From Cyanophora paradoxa (taxonomy: Eukaryota > Glaucocystophyceae > Cyanophorales > Cyanophoraceae), in assembly GCA_004431415.1 (NCBI GenBank), contig QPMI01000601.1, positions 286,628-350,627 of the forward strand: DNA of 64,000 bases. Reading direction: 5' to 3'. Position 1 is the first letter of the stretch. Every line of letters starts with the position of its first letter. The position numbers were made by a program, and so were the translations under genes. Shown here piece after piece: positions 30,301 to 41,342 of this stretch. Below the pieces are notes generated by a model, which worked only from the letters and a program-made list of their open reading frames with translations, was not told where the DNA came from and ran no database searches.

Positions 30301-33300
30301 CGGAAGCCGCACCCCGACGCGCATGAAGTCCTTGTACCCCATCCGGTCGAGGTTCATGAGCACGTTGTCCACTGCACCCAAGCGTCGGCGGCGTGTCGGG
30401 GAGAGCCGCGTACCCCCCGCGCACCGGCGACGTTGGTGTTGGAGGCGACGAGGACGCGGAGCGGGGGTACGCTCCGCCGGGCCCGCTTCATCGCCGCCTC
30501 GCTCGCCCGCGCGAGGAAGATGCACACCGCCGCCAGCAGGTGGCTTCGAGAAGGCGAGGGGAGCGTCGGGGGTACGAGAAATGATGGGTAGGGGGCGGCA
30601 GGACCTCTTTCCGGCGCCGAAGACGCCGTGGACGAGGAGGGCGGGGCCGGCGCGGCCGTCGCGGCAGTCGCGCCCGTCCTCGTCGCGCCCCTCGTCGCCC
30701 CAGACCCGCTCCGCCTCGGGGCTCGCCGGCGCAATCCACTCGGAGACGAGCCGCAGCACCCTGCGGCGCGGGGCGGCCCGTCGGACCCCGCCGGGGGCGA
30801 GGCGGAGCGGGGCGGGGCGGGTGTGCGCGTACCGCCTCTGGTCGGCGTTGAGGCCGAACTCGGCAGCGACGCCCGAGGCCATCCGGGCGATCTCCAGGGG
30901 CGGCACCTGCGCGGCGGCGCCCGCTCGGCGAGGGCGGGGGAGGGGAGAAGCGGGGGGTACGGCGCGCCTTGAGGAACGCGTCGTCGAGGGGCGGCAGATC
31001 GGGGGCCCCCGCCGGGTTCACGAGGGCGGGGAGCACGGGGAGGGAGCTCGGCAGGACGCTCTCGGCGAGGTTGTCTGCACCCGGGGCTCGCGGGTGCGGC
31101 GGCTCGGAACGGGGACGGGGGCACGCACCGGCGAGGGCGAGCTCGTGGCAGCCGGAGAGGGCGCGGAAGGCGTACACGGTGACGCCCCGGGCCAGGTCGT
31201 TGCGCGTGAAGTCGGGCCACTCCCCCACCATGCTCACCTGAGGGCCCCGGGGGCTCGGGGGTACGACAAGAGACGTGCGGGCGGGGGGGCGGGCGGGGGG
31301 CGGACCTCGACCTTCCCCTCGCGGGGGCCGCCGTTCATGCTGGACCTGCGGCGGGGTGCCCGCGCGGCCCGCGTGTGGGGCGGGGGGGCAGCACGGGGCG
31401 GCGGGGCGCGCACCTGGCGAAGATCGTGAAGCTCTGCTTCGTGTTGGCGGGGGCCCTGCCCGGCCCCGCCGCCAGCAGCTCCAGCGAGGGCCGCGTGGAG
31501 ATGACCCACAGGTCCTCCTTCATGTACCTGAGCGCCCGTCAGGGCGCGGCGGAAGGGGGCAGAGGGGGGCGCACTCGGAGGCCGGCCCGATGTGCTCGTT
31601 CGAGATCAGCAGGATCGCGCCGGAGACGTGCGTGCCGCCGGCTGCCGCGGGCTCAGGCGCGGCGGCGGGGACGAGACGGTGCCCCCGCGAACCGAACTGC
31701 GGGCTCCTCTCGTGGGCCCACGGCGGCCTGTGGCTCCGGTGTCGGCGGGCGGGGCGGAGGGCGAGGGGCGGCGGGGGCGGCGGGCACAGCAGCCTGCAGG
31801 AGGGGTAGTATCGGATGCCTCCCTTCTTGTAGCACGCGTCCCGAATCGCCTCCGCGTTGGGCAGCAGTCTGATTCGGGGGGTCGTTCGGAGGCGAGGGAA
31901 GGCCCCCTCTCTCCGGGGTGCCGCACCTGTGGAGGCCCTGCTGCGGCCCGCGCTGCGCCTCCTGCTCCGCCTGCTCGTACCCCGCCCAGAACTTCTCCGC
32001 CGCCTGCGGGCGCCGGTCCCTGGTGAGGGCGCAGTGGCGACGGGAAGGGCGAGCCGGACGCGCCTCGCGGAGCTGCGCCTCGATCTCGCGCTGCGTGGCG
32101 TCGAAGAGGGCCTTGCGGTACCCGTCGATGCTGGGGTACGTGTCGCTAAGCGGCTTCTCCTTCTCGTTATCCTTGCCGGAGTCGGGGGAAGAGGCGCGGC
32201 GGCGGCACTCGTCGCGCGTTGGGAAGCGAAGGCCGAGGCGGAAGGGGGCGGCGGGCTTCGGCGCGGAGGCCCCCGCCGAGGAAGACGAGGACGCGGGGAA
32301 GCCCGAGGGAGCGGAGGGGGCGCCCGGGGGCGGCGCGCGGGCCCCCCACGGGGCGGCGGCGGCGGGCTGCGGCGGCTTGAAGGAGCCCATGCCCGCCCAC
32401 GGGCTGCGCGCGCGTGAGCGGCGCGACCCGCCCGCGGCGCGCGGGGCGGGGCCGCGCACTTCGAGGCGGGCGCTGGGGCCGGCTTGTCGGGGCCTCGGAG
32501 GCCCAGCGCGGCCCCAGCCCGGCGCGCCGGCAGAGGCGGCCGGGGCCGGCGCCGGCTGCCTGGGCTGCTGCGCCCGCTGGGCCCACCCCGAGAAGCCCGG
32601 GTCGCCCGACAGCACCGCCTCCTGCGCCCGCCTGCGCTGCTCCCGCGCCTCCCTCACCGACTCCTGCTCCTCCTCCTCCTCCTCCTCCTCATCGCGCTCC
32701 TCGCCCTGCACCTCGAACGAGACGCGGGTCTGCTTGGGCGTGGGCGCGGCGTCCGCCTGGCCCTCGGGCTCCCTCCGCTTGAGGATCCCGGGCGGCCGGA
32801 ACTCCTGCTTGACGCGCTGCAAGCTGCTCAGCGCGCGAAGGCCCGCGAGCGGGCGCGGGCAGGCGGGCGGGGCGGGCACCGGGGCGAGGGTGACGGCGGG
32901 CGGCTGGGGGCGCTCGGGGACGCCGTCCTCGGAGTCGATGCGGATGAGGAACTGCTCGGACTCGATCTGCTCGTCGACCTCCACCTCGGCGCCGGCGTCC
33001 ACGAAGAAGACCTCCACGACCTTCCCCCGCTCGTCCTTGAGCGTCGCCTGCGGCGCCGCCGCCCCGCGCGCCCGCAGCTGCAGCGCCCCGTCGATCCACT
33101 TCTTCGTCTTCTGCGTCTTCTGCTTCGTGTACTGCACGACGAAGCTTCTTTCCAGGACAGCGGGGGCCCGCCGCTCGACCGCCTGCGCCACCGGAGCGGG
33201 CGCCCGCGCGGCAGCTGCAGACGTCCCCGCGGGGCTCGCCGCAGGTGGCTTCCGACGCTGCAGACCCACGCCCCGGGCCCTCATCGGCGCGTGAGGCGGG

Positions 33301-33747
33301 CCTGGGGGCGGCTGCGAGCGCATGCGCGTCAGCAGGGCGCCGATGCAGATCAATTCTGGGTGCGCACCAACGTCGGAGCCGCGCGTGCGGTAGAACCGAG
33401 TTGCGTGCTCGAAAACTCTTGCGAGTTTCCACCGCCCTGCTCGATTCGGTCGCCGAGTCGAATGGAGTACCGCTCAAAAATGTCGTCGTAGCGCTCATCG
33501 GGCGTGAGCTCGCCCGTGTGGCGAAGGTTGGTGTCAAGCGGAGGTCCGTTCTTCTGCGCTCCGTCGTGCAGCGTGACCTGCACGCGCCCGCCCGTCAGCT
33601 GCAAGCTGCAGCGCGGCGAGCGGCAGCGGCGAGCGAGGTGCGTGCCTTGTTGCCGCAGCGCTTGACGATGCCGTCGATCCATTTGGGGTTCTTCGAAAAT
33701 TTGTTTCGCGAGTACTCCGCTGCATAGCGCTGCTCCTCAGCCGCCAT
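27377..33747 (-). CDS. ZGRF1-type superfamily 1 helicase
   Basis: ZGRF1 is a 5'-3' DNA helicase that stimulates RAD51 strand exchange and helps repair crosslinks. The start is MAAEEQRYAAEYSRNKFSKN, beginning a ZGRF/DUF2439 domain. A second copy follows (FVVQYTKQKTQKTKKWIDGA ... ESEQFLIRIDSED, about 33150-32940). After a long low-complexity linker come EDLWVISTRPSLELLA and SMVGEWPDFTRNDLARGV, then helicase motifs in order: I HGVFGAGK (about 30620), Ia ASNTNVA and VDNVLMNLDRMGYKDFMRVG, II VVILDECSQ then ITEPASLLPMARF, III LVGDPKQLPPQ, IV LLATQYR then CHPAFSALSSRLFYGGRL, V STVDAFQGAEK and VI RRVNVTITRAR. The tail is acidic with E/Q-rich coils and ends DDDADFALDDSF. No zf-GRF zinc finger was seen. 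About twenty short introns with frequent GTACCCC donors. Confidence 0.87.
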
Positions 33748-34681
33748 CGCTCGACGCGTGCGCCGCAGCACTCGTGCGCTACGACTGGAATGCGCCGTGC
33801 ATACGCCAACGCCGAAGCTTCGAGTGCTCGGCGCTAGCAGCGCCGCTTTCGCCTTCCTGAGCCGCTTTTCGTTTCTAGCCCGGCTGGTTTGAAAAACTCG
33901 CGCTACCCCCCGGCCCCAGCTTCTGAGCTTCGCATCCGCTACCGCTCTGCCGTGTACAATAGACTCATCTGCATCTGAGAGCTGAGAGCTAGGCCGTGGC
34001 CGGCGGCCTTGGTGGGCGGGATCAAATGTTGAAAACTTCGCTCGACGCGTACGCGCGCGTACGCGGCCCGCGCTGCGCATGCCAGCTGCAGGCCCGGCGG
34101 CTCAGCTATACCACGAGTCCCGGTTTCGTAATCAGAGTGCGAGGCTCGACGCGCTAGCGCTTGCTCAACCTTGCTTCCCAATTCCGAAACCTCGCTGCCC
34201 CCGGCACTAAGCTCCCGCTGAGCTCACGTTTCGAGAACCGCCTCTAGATGCTTCCCCCGGGACGAACGCCAGAGATGAAGTGCGTTGCCCTGACCAGGCC
34301 AAGGTGGCGCGGCACCGCTGTGAAAGCTGCTCTCCGGCGCCCACCCGGATGGAGCGCATCGTAGTGGCGAGGCCGCGCAACCGAATGAAGACTAGAGTGT
34401 GTTGCTTCAAGTATGCTACCTAGGAAACGTTGACTCGCTGGCCTACTCTGCGTTCAGCTCTGATGGACGACGAGGTGGAAGAAGCGAAGAGGACGGCGCG
34501 GGACGTGTGCGCGGGGGAGAGAACTGCCAAGATGGAGGCACATAGACACGCTCCTACAAGCTCCTGATGGCGTGCTCCGGGGCATGGAGCTGGAGATGAG
34601 CATTCGCGAGAGCGGAGGCTGTGGCTGCCACGGCGACCGGCGATCGGACGGCGTGTCAGCACTCCGCAACTGCTGAGGCGA
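33748..34681. other. Intergenic region, helicase promoter side
   Basis: 934 bp between the helicase start (-) and the RPB12 3' end (-). Open frames here are short and show no family features. The helicase promoter must lie at its left end. No TATA box, repeat or RNA gene convinced me. Confidence 0.35.
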
Positions 34682-34894
34682 TCATCGCGCCTCGAACTGG
34701 ATGACTGCAGAGACACGGGGGCCCATCAGGAGAGGTTGCGCAGGGCGGCGCCAAAGCGGTCAGAGGGGCGGGCTTTGCGCACTACGTGTCGTCCGCTTCT
34801 TGTAGAGAATACGATAGCCGCAGTCGCGGCACCGAATTGCCTCCTTAGGCTTGATCTCGTTCTCCGCGCCGCAGTCGCCGCAGATATACTTCAT
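34682..34894 (-). CDS. POLR2K: RPB12/RPABC4, shared subunit of RNA polymerases I, II and III
   Basis: Small zinc-binding subunit common to the three nuclear polymerases. Exon 1 (34894-34783) encodes [20 protein letters not shown] then [17 protein letters not shown]. The four cysteines form the CxxC...CxxC zinc ribbon. A 78-bp intron (34782-34705) begins GTGCGC and ends CTGCAG. Splicing gives RIIQFEAR and TGA at 34684-34682, matching the universally conserved basic C-terminus. Without splicing the protein would end differently, so this intron directly proves GTGCGC as a working donor. Length (45 residues) fits the conserved core; animal orthologs have an additional N-terminal tail. It is divergent from the Mediator gene 237 bp away. 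Confidence 0.95.
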
Positions 34895-35131
34895 CGCCTC
34901 CGCTCTGTGCAACTACGGCGTAACTAGGCGCACAGGACGGCTGCTTTGAGAAACCGAGTCCGACTGCCGGGTACAGCCGCAAGTGGCCTTCGTTCCGAGG
35001 AACTCGCTGGCGGCGCGTCGAAGGCGCCGTGTGGAAGGTCCAGAAGCGATTGCACGAAGGCCTATCGCTCAGTGTATCAGAGTTCCGGGCCAGGCCAGCT
35101 TCGGCTGGCACAGCTGGCATACGGAGCAGCG
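34895..35131. promoter_or_regulatory. Compact bidirectional promoter, RPB12 / MED23-like
   Basis: 237 bp separate two divergent start codons, one for an RNA polymerase subunit and one for a Mediator subunit. Both promoters must share this DNA unless undetected 5' exons exist. No TATA box is evident. Confidence 0.5.
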
Positions 35132-38100
35132 ATGCCGAAGCAGGAGCAGCTGCTCGCGCTCGCGCACGAGACGCTTGTGAGGCTGGAAGCAGACCCGGAC
35201 CCACGGTCGCAGGCTCGCCGGATCGATGACCTTCGGCGCGTTCTGCTGGCAGTCTCGCCGGAGCTGCGCCTCGCCCCGTTCGCACAGGTGATCAATGATG
35301 CCGGCGAGTGTACGCGACGATTCGCCCTGACGCCCGTGCAGCTCATCGAGCGGGACCTGGCGCCCGCGTGGAAGGGCTTCCTGGCGCAGCACCTCGAGTA
35401 CCACCTGCGCCCGTGCCGCGTGCTCTTCAGCGTCGCCGGTTCGCTCCCGCTGGGCGCGCGCCAGGCAGGCTCTTAGCCGGGCGCGCTCCGACCCCCGCCG
35501 GCCGCGCAGGCTCCGAGCACCGCATCCACCACCACTTCCTCCCGCCCTTCCCACCGGCGGAGCGGGCTGGTCTGGCACGGAGCGGGCCGCCGGACGCGCG
35601 TCTGGCGCGGCTTGCGTACCTGCACGCCCTGGCGAACCGGGCGCCGCCCTCCTGGTTCGAGCGGCGGCAGGCGTCGGACCCGAACTTCGCGCCGGCGCTC
35701 CTCGCCGCCGTCGCCGAGCGCGCCCTCCACCTCGTCGCCGCCGGCAGTCCGCCCCCCCGCCCCGCCCCGCCCCCCGCCCCGCAGCGAGCCCAGCCGACCC
35801 GCCGCCCCGCCCCGCCCCGCGCGCAGACGCGGCGGACGTGGGGAAGAACCCCGCGCTGTGGGCCGAGTGGCTCTCCTTCGCCGACGTCTTCAACCTCCTC
35901 GTCCTCCAGGGGTACGCCCGCCCCGCCGCGGGGGGGTGCACCGGGGCGCCCGCCGACCCCCCGCAGCTGGGTCTCCCTCTCCGAGCTGCTGGGGGCCCTG
36001 CGGGAGGCCCACGGGGGCCGCCTACCCCTCCCCCACCCCCGCGCCGACGGCCTCCTCTACCTCTTCGCCCAGGCCCTCCGTGCGCCCGCGTACCCCCGGC
36101 CCCTCCCGCGCCCCGCCCCCGACGCCCCGCGGGGGTACAGCCCTCGAGGTCATCAAGGCACAGCTGCAGAACGACCTCCGCTCGCCGGTGCGCCCCGCGC
36201 CCGCCCGCCCGTCTCCGCACCCTGTACCTCCCCCGAAACTCCCTCCCCCCCGGCTCCCAGGAGGGCGGCTTCACGTGCGCGCTCTTCGAGAGCTTCCGGC
36301 TGCCGTGCCCCTTCGACGAGAAGGGCCCGATCCCGCCCCCCGACGACCAAGCCCTCCCCGTCGGCCTCTGGTCCCTCGCCATCGCGGTACCCCTCCCCCA
36401 GACGTCCCCCCCTTCCGGCGCCGGCTCGGGCCGAGGCGCCCGCGCAGGTCCACCGCGTGACGCTGCTGACGGGCCGCGCGGGCTCGTCGGGGGCCCCGCC
36501 CCCTCCGCCCCCGCCCCACTTCCCCGGCGCCGTCCGCATCAACTCCATCATTCGCGTGCGCCGTACCCCCGAGCGCCCCGCGCCGCCGCGCCGCGCCGCC
36601 GTCCGACGGGGCGCGCCGAGGCAGGAGCGGCACTTGTGGGCGCTGAACTACTGCATCGGTTCCATCCGCCGCCTCTACGACCGCAGTGCGCCCCCGCCCC
36701 GCGGGCCACCCGGCCGCCCGAGGCGCGGGGCCTAACTCCGCGGCAGTGACGCAGCCGGCGGCGCCGGGGCAGCCGGCGGCCCCCATGGACCCCTCCCAGG
36801 TGCCCCGCGCCCCGCCGCCCGCCCCCCGCCCGCCCGCCCACCCGCCCGCGCGCGCTCAGATGGAGCCGGCGGACCGCGAGCGCATCGTCGTCATCTCCCA
36901 CGTCATGTCCCAGGCGCACCCGTACCCCGCCATCCCACCCCCCCCCTCCCCCCCTTCTGACGCGCGGGGGCGTAGCCGGTGGCGCAGTGCCTGTGGAACT
37001 GGGCGGTGCACTGCGGGACGGACCGGGCGCGGCCGCGGCCCTTCCCCTCGGCCTTCGTCGCCTCGCTCTCCGCGCACTGCCGCTTCCGCCTCCTCGTCGA
37101 GTTCATGGAGCCGTGGCTCCTCCTCGACTCGACGGCCCCGGCCCCCGCCGTCCCCCAGGGGGCCACGCCCCTCCCCCAGGGGGCCCTCCCCCCCGCCCTC
37201 TTGGAGACGTACGCGCGGGTGCTGTACACGACGGCGGCGACGGTCTCGCGGGCGACGCGCCTCGCCGCCGTCCCGCGCAACCTCGAGCGCCTCCGCTTCG
37301 CCCCCGCCCTCCTCGACCTCCTCACCTACCGCCTCTTCCGCTTCCTCCGGTGCCCCGCCCCGCCCCGCCCCGCCTGCACCCGCGCCTCACGCTCTCTCCC
37401 ACCCCGCAGGTACCAGGGCACCCTCGGCTCGGCGGTCGCCGACGTCTCCTCCGCCATGCAGGCGCGTACCCCCCTTCCCCTTCCCCCGCCATCTCGGGGG
37501 GGGCCTGCGTGACGGGCCCCCGCAGGCTGCGTTCCCCCAGAACCACTCCCCCTTCCACTCCGCCGAGGCGTTCTGCCTCAAGGTGACTCGTACCCCTCCG
37601 CGAGATTGCCGTACCCCCATCCCTGACACCCCGGCAGGCGGCGTCGGTGCTTGACCTCCCTTGGCCTTTCCCCCCCGTGCCCCATCCGCCCGCCGCTGCC
37701 GCCCCGGCGTCCGCCTTCGTCTCCTGCCCACTCGGTACCCTCGCCCGGCACTCCCCCGCGCGATCCCTCGCCCGGCCTCACTCTCTCCTCAGGCGAGCTG
37801 TACCCCCGCGCCCTGCTCTTCGCCCTCCCCCGCATCCTCTCCATCGCGTCCCGGTACCCCCGCCCCTGCACCGCGCCGCGTGCCGGCGCCGAGCGCCCCG
37901 CAGGGCGGGGGCGGCGGGGGCCCTCCCGCCGGGCGAGCCGTCCCCCCTCGCGCCCGCCGCGGAGGCCGACTGCGTTGCCGTGCGCCCGCCGCCCGCCGGG
38001 CGAGATCCCGTACCCCTCCTCACGCCCTCCCCCCCTCAGGTGATCGAGGCGCTGTTCAACGGGCCGCGGCCGGTGACGAACGGGTGGGCCTTTGCGGCGG

Positions 38101-41100
38101 CGGCGCGGGCGGCGGGGGTGCCCCCCGGCCCCCTCCGCGACTGGGCCGCCAAGCAGAGCCCCCTCCCCAAGGCCCCAACCGTCTACATCCGCGACAAGGC
38201 CCGCATTCCTCCCCTCTCACTCACCCTCTGTACCCCCCCTGAGCCCGCGGCAGATCACGAAGGACGCGTCGCGGCTGCGGCCGCTGTTCGTGGCGGACTC
38301 GTCGGCGGCGGGGATCATGGGCGGGGCGCCGCGCCCCGCGGCCCAGGCCGACGGCGTCCACCTCAAGCAGGCCTTTGAGCGCGACCCCGAGGTCCCCGCT
38401 ACCCCCCGCCCCTTCCTCCCCCCCCTCCCCCCGCTCACAGCTGAGCTGGGCGCGGGGGGGGCCACAGATCCGGCGGCTGGCGCTCATCCTCGTCTTCTGG
38501 TTCATGCTCTCCGGCGCCCGCAACGCCGTCAACTACAACGGTGCCGTACCCCCCGGCCCCGCCCCGCCCTCCGCTTCCTTGCTCACCGCCCCCTCAGCGG
38601 TGAAGCGGGCCCTGGCGTCGAGCAGCCCGCAGGAGATCGAGGCCTGCGAGTTCTCCCTGGTGCCCTCCTCGCACCCCCTCGCGCCCCGTACCCCCCCAAC
38701 ACTTCCCCCCCCCCAGATCGACTTCGTGCTGGACGAGTCGTCGCTGGTGGTCCTGCCCCTCTCCCACGCCCTCCTCCAGCCCCAGGCGCCCCTCCCCGGC
38801 CCCTCCCCCGCCCCCCGCCCCCGCCCCCCGCCTAACGCCCCACGGGCAGTACGGGGCGGCGCTGGCGCAGGAGGGCCCCGCGGTGCTCGCCGCCGTCAAC
38901 CGCGCCTCGGACGTCATCCTCGCCGAGGTCCGGGCCGGGCCGGGGGGAGGGCCACGCGACGCCTCGCCTGACCGCGCCCGGGGGGGCCGGGGGCTGCGGG
39001 CAGACGGCGGGGGTGATCGGGGACCTGGTGTGGCAGCACGGCCTCCTCCGCTTCGAGTCGGTCGCCTCCGCCCTCGCCTTCCGCCTCCCGAACAGGCGCC
39101 CCGCCCCCCTCGCCCCTCCCCTTCCCTTCTCAGCGGCGCCGGCGCAGCGTGAACGCGGCGCTGCTCCTCGAGCAGCTCGTCGTCCGCTCCCCCTACCTCG
39201 ACCAGGTCCCCCCGCCCCGGCCCGCCCTCCGCCCCGGCCCCTTCTCACACCGCCCCGCCCCGCACGGTCGCTCCCAGCGCGTGGCGGCGTGGTGCGGCGG
39301 CGGCGGCCCGAAGCGGTGCCCGTGGGAGGACGAGGAGGGCGTCGTCAAGGTGCCTCTCGCTCCGGCCCCGCCCTCCTTTGGAAACGAGGGGCGACGGGGC
39401 ACGGGCGGCGCGCAGCTGGCGCAGCACAGCGCACAGTTCCCGGACCCCTACTTCCTCCACTCCGCCCCCGACGCCCCGTGCGCCCTCCTTTCCCCCGCGC
39501 TGGGCCGCGCGGCGCCCCTCTAAGGCGGCGGGGCAGGCCGCGGGGGGCGGTGGTGAGCGGGCAGGCCCTCGCGGCCTCGGCCCAGCAGCTCATCGCCGCC
39601 TCCGCCTCGGGCGTCGGCGTGTGCGTGCCGGCCCCCGCCCCCACCCCCCCGCCCGCCGCCGCCTGCTGAGTAGCCTCAGGCCGGCGGGGCGCGGGGCGCT
39701 GCGGCTCGTGGAGGTTGCGGCGCTCGTCCTCGCCGCCGCCCTCGAGGCCGGCAACGAGCGCCTGTGCGCCGGGCCCTCCTCCCCCTCCTCGCCCCCGCCG
39801 CCTCGCGCTGAGCGGAGGGGCGGGGCGGGCAGGCTGACGATGGCGGCGGACAAGTACGCGGGGCTCTTCGCGCACGCGGACGCCCCCGCGGCGCTCGCGC
39901 TGCAGCTGCTCCACTGCCACCGCGTCGACTCCCCGCTCCTCGCGGGGCCCACCGCCCACCCCGCCCGCTTCTCCCTCGTCGCCCTCCTCGGCCCGCCCCC
40001 GCCCCGCCCCCGCCCTGCTCGTCCCTCGCGGGGCCTGACGGGGCCTCGCGGGGCAGACCCCGGGGCGGCCTCCTTCACGCCGCTCTTCCGGGCGCACGCG
40101 GCCGGCGCCTGGGACCGCGCCATTGCCATGCAGGCGCCCCGCCCCTCTCCCCCGCCCCGCCCCGCCCCGCGCCCTCTGACGGGGCCGCAGGGCGCGCCCC
40201 CGCCGCCCCTCCCCGCCCTCCTCCACATCCCCGAGCTCCTCTCCTCCCTCGTCTCCCGTGCGCCGTACCCCTCCCGAGCGCGGCGCGTCGTACCCCGCCC
40301 CGACGCCGGCGCCGCCCCCGCAGACGTGCCGCTGGTGGCCGGCTCCGGCGCGCCCGGCGACTTCGGTACCCCCGTGCGGGGCGCCTCGGGCCTCGACCTC
40401 TTCCACGAGCTCCCCAGCCACGCCAGCAGGCCCGTACCCCCCTCCAACCGGGCTCGGCGTACCCCCCTGAGGCCAGGCGCGCAGGGCGATGTACGGGGCG
40501 CTGCTGGAGGTGCTGGCGGGCCCCGGTACCCCCCAGGACGTCGGGCAGGCCTGCCTGGCCGCCGCCGTTGGCCTCCCCGAGCCCCCCCCGGGCGCCCCCG
40601 CCGGCGCCGGCGCCCCCGCGGGGCCGCTGGCGCACTGCAGCGCCGCCGGCTGGCTCCTCGCCTCGCTGCCGGGGCCCTACGCGGCGGCCTTCCTGCAGGC
40701 GGCGCGGGGCGCCCTGCCGCAGCTCCGCCCCGCCTTCGCCGTGCTCTCGGGACCCCGGCCGGCGTCGCCGCCTGCCTCGCGGGGCCCGAGGCCGCCGGCG
40801 AGGGCCCCTTCGCCCCGCCGGCTCCCGCCGCAGCTCCTCCTCGCGACCCTGCACGCCCTCCTCCACTACACCGCCGCCTCGCCCCCGCCGCCCCTCCCGC
40901 CGGGCCTCTTCGCGCCCCTCCCGCCCCCCGCCGCCGCCGCCCGCCTCTCCGCCCTCGCCGCGCCCGTCCTCCTGCCCCTCCTGGAGGGCCTCGAGCTCGC
41001 CTCGTACCCCTCCCCGGCCGCCCTCGCCTGGGCCCTCCGCCTCGCCTCCCCCTTCCTCCCCGCCGAGGGGCCCCTGCCCCCCAGCTGGGCCAGGGTACGC

Positions 41101-41342
41101 CCGCCCCCCGCGCCGCGCTCGAGCCGCGTACCCCCCCTCTACCTCCGGCCGAGCGCGTGCCCGCGCAGGCGGTGGAGCTGCTGGAGGGGGCGGCCCCCGC
41201 GTGCCTCGCCGCGTCGGGACCCGCCTCCCTCGAGCGTCGCGCCTGGGACAACTTCTCGTGCGCCCCGCACCCCCGCTTCCCCTCTTTCCCTCACGCGGCC
41301 CCCAGATACGCGTGCTCCCTGCTGCGGCGCGGGGCGGGGTAG
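35132..41342 (+). CDS. MED23: Mediator complex subunit 23-like
   Basis: MED23 is a large helical Mediator-tail subunit linking activators to RNA polymerase II. The start is MPKQEQLLALAHETLVRLEA. Blocks occurring in the order expected from MED23 are CALFESFRLPCPFDEKGPIP (about 36275), RHLWALNYCIGSIRRLYD (36630), LPPALLETYARVLYTTAATV (37190), LERLRFAPALLDLLTYRLF (37285), YQGTLGSAVADVSSAMQ (37410), HLKQAFERDPEVP then IRRLALILVFWFMLSGAR (38360-38520), IGDLVWQHGLLRFESVASAL (39013), NAALLLEQLVVRSPYLDQ (39152), AQLAQHSAQFPDPYFLHS (39412) and AGWLLASLPGPYAAAFLQAA (40648). The stop is TAG 41340-41342. About 25-30 introns of 45-100 nt are present, with donors GTGCGC/GTACCCC and tails like CTGACGGGGCCGCAG. 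Similarity was judged from memory of the family, so a profile search is needed. All-helical HEAT-like character is certain. Confidence 0.7.
36080..36140 (+). other. Introner-like intron in the MED23-like gene
   Basis: 61-nt intron joining FAQAL to LEVIKAQLQ. It begins GTGCGCCCGCGTACCCCCG and ends CGCGGGGGTACAG. GTACCCCC and GGGGGTAC are a perfect 8-bp inverted repeat. Its first 19 bases equal those of the RCC1 intron at 19335. Confidence 0.75.
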
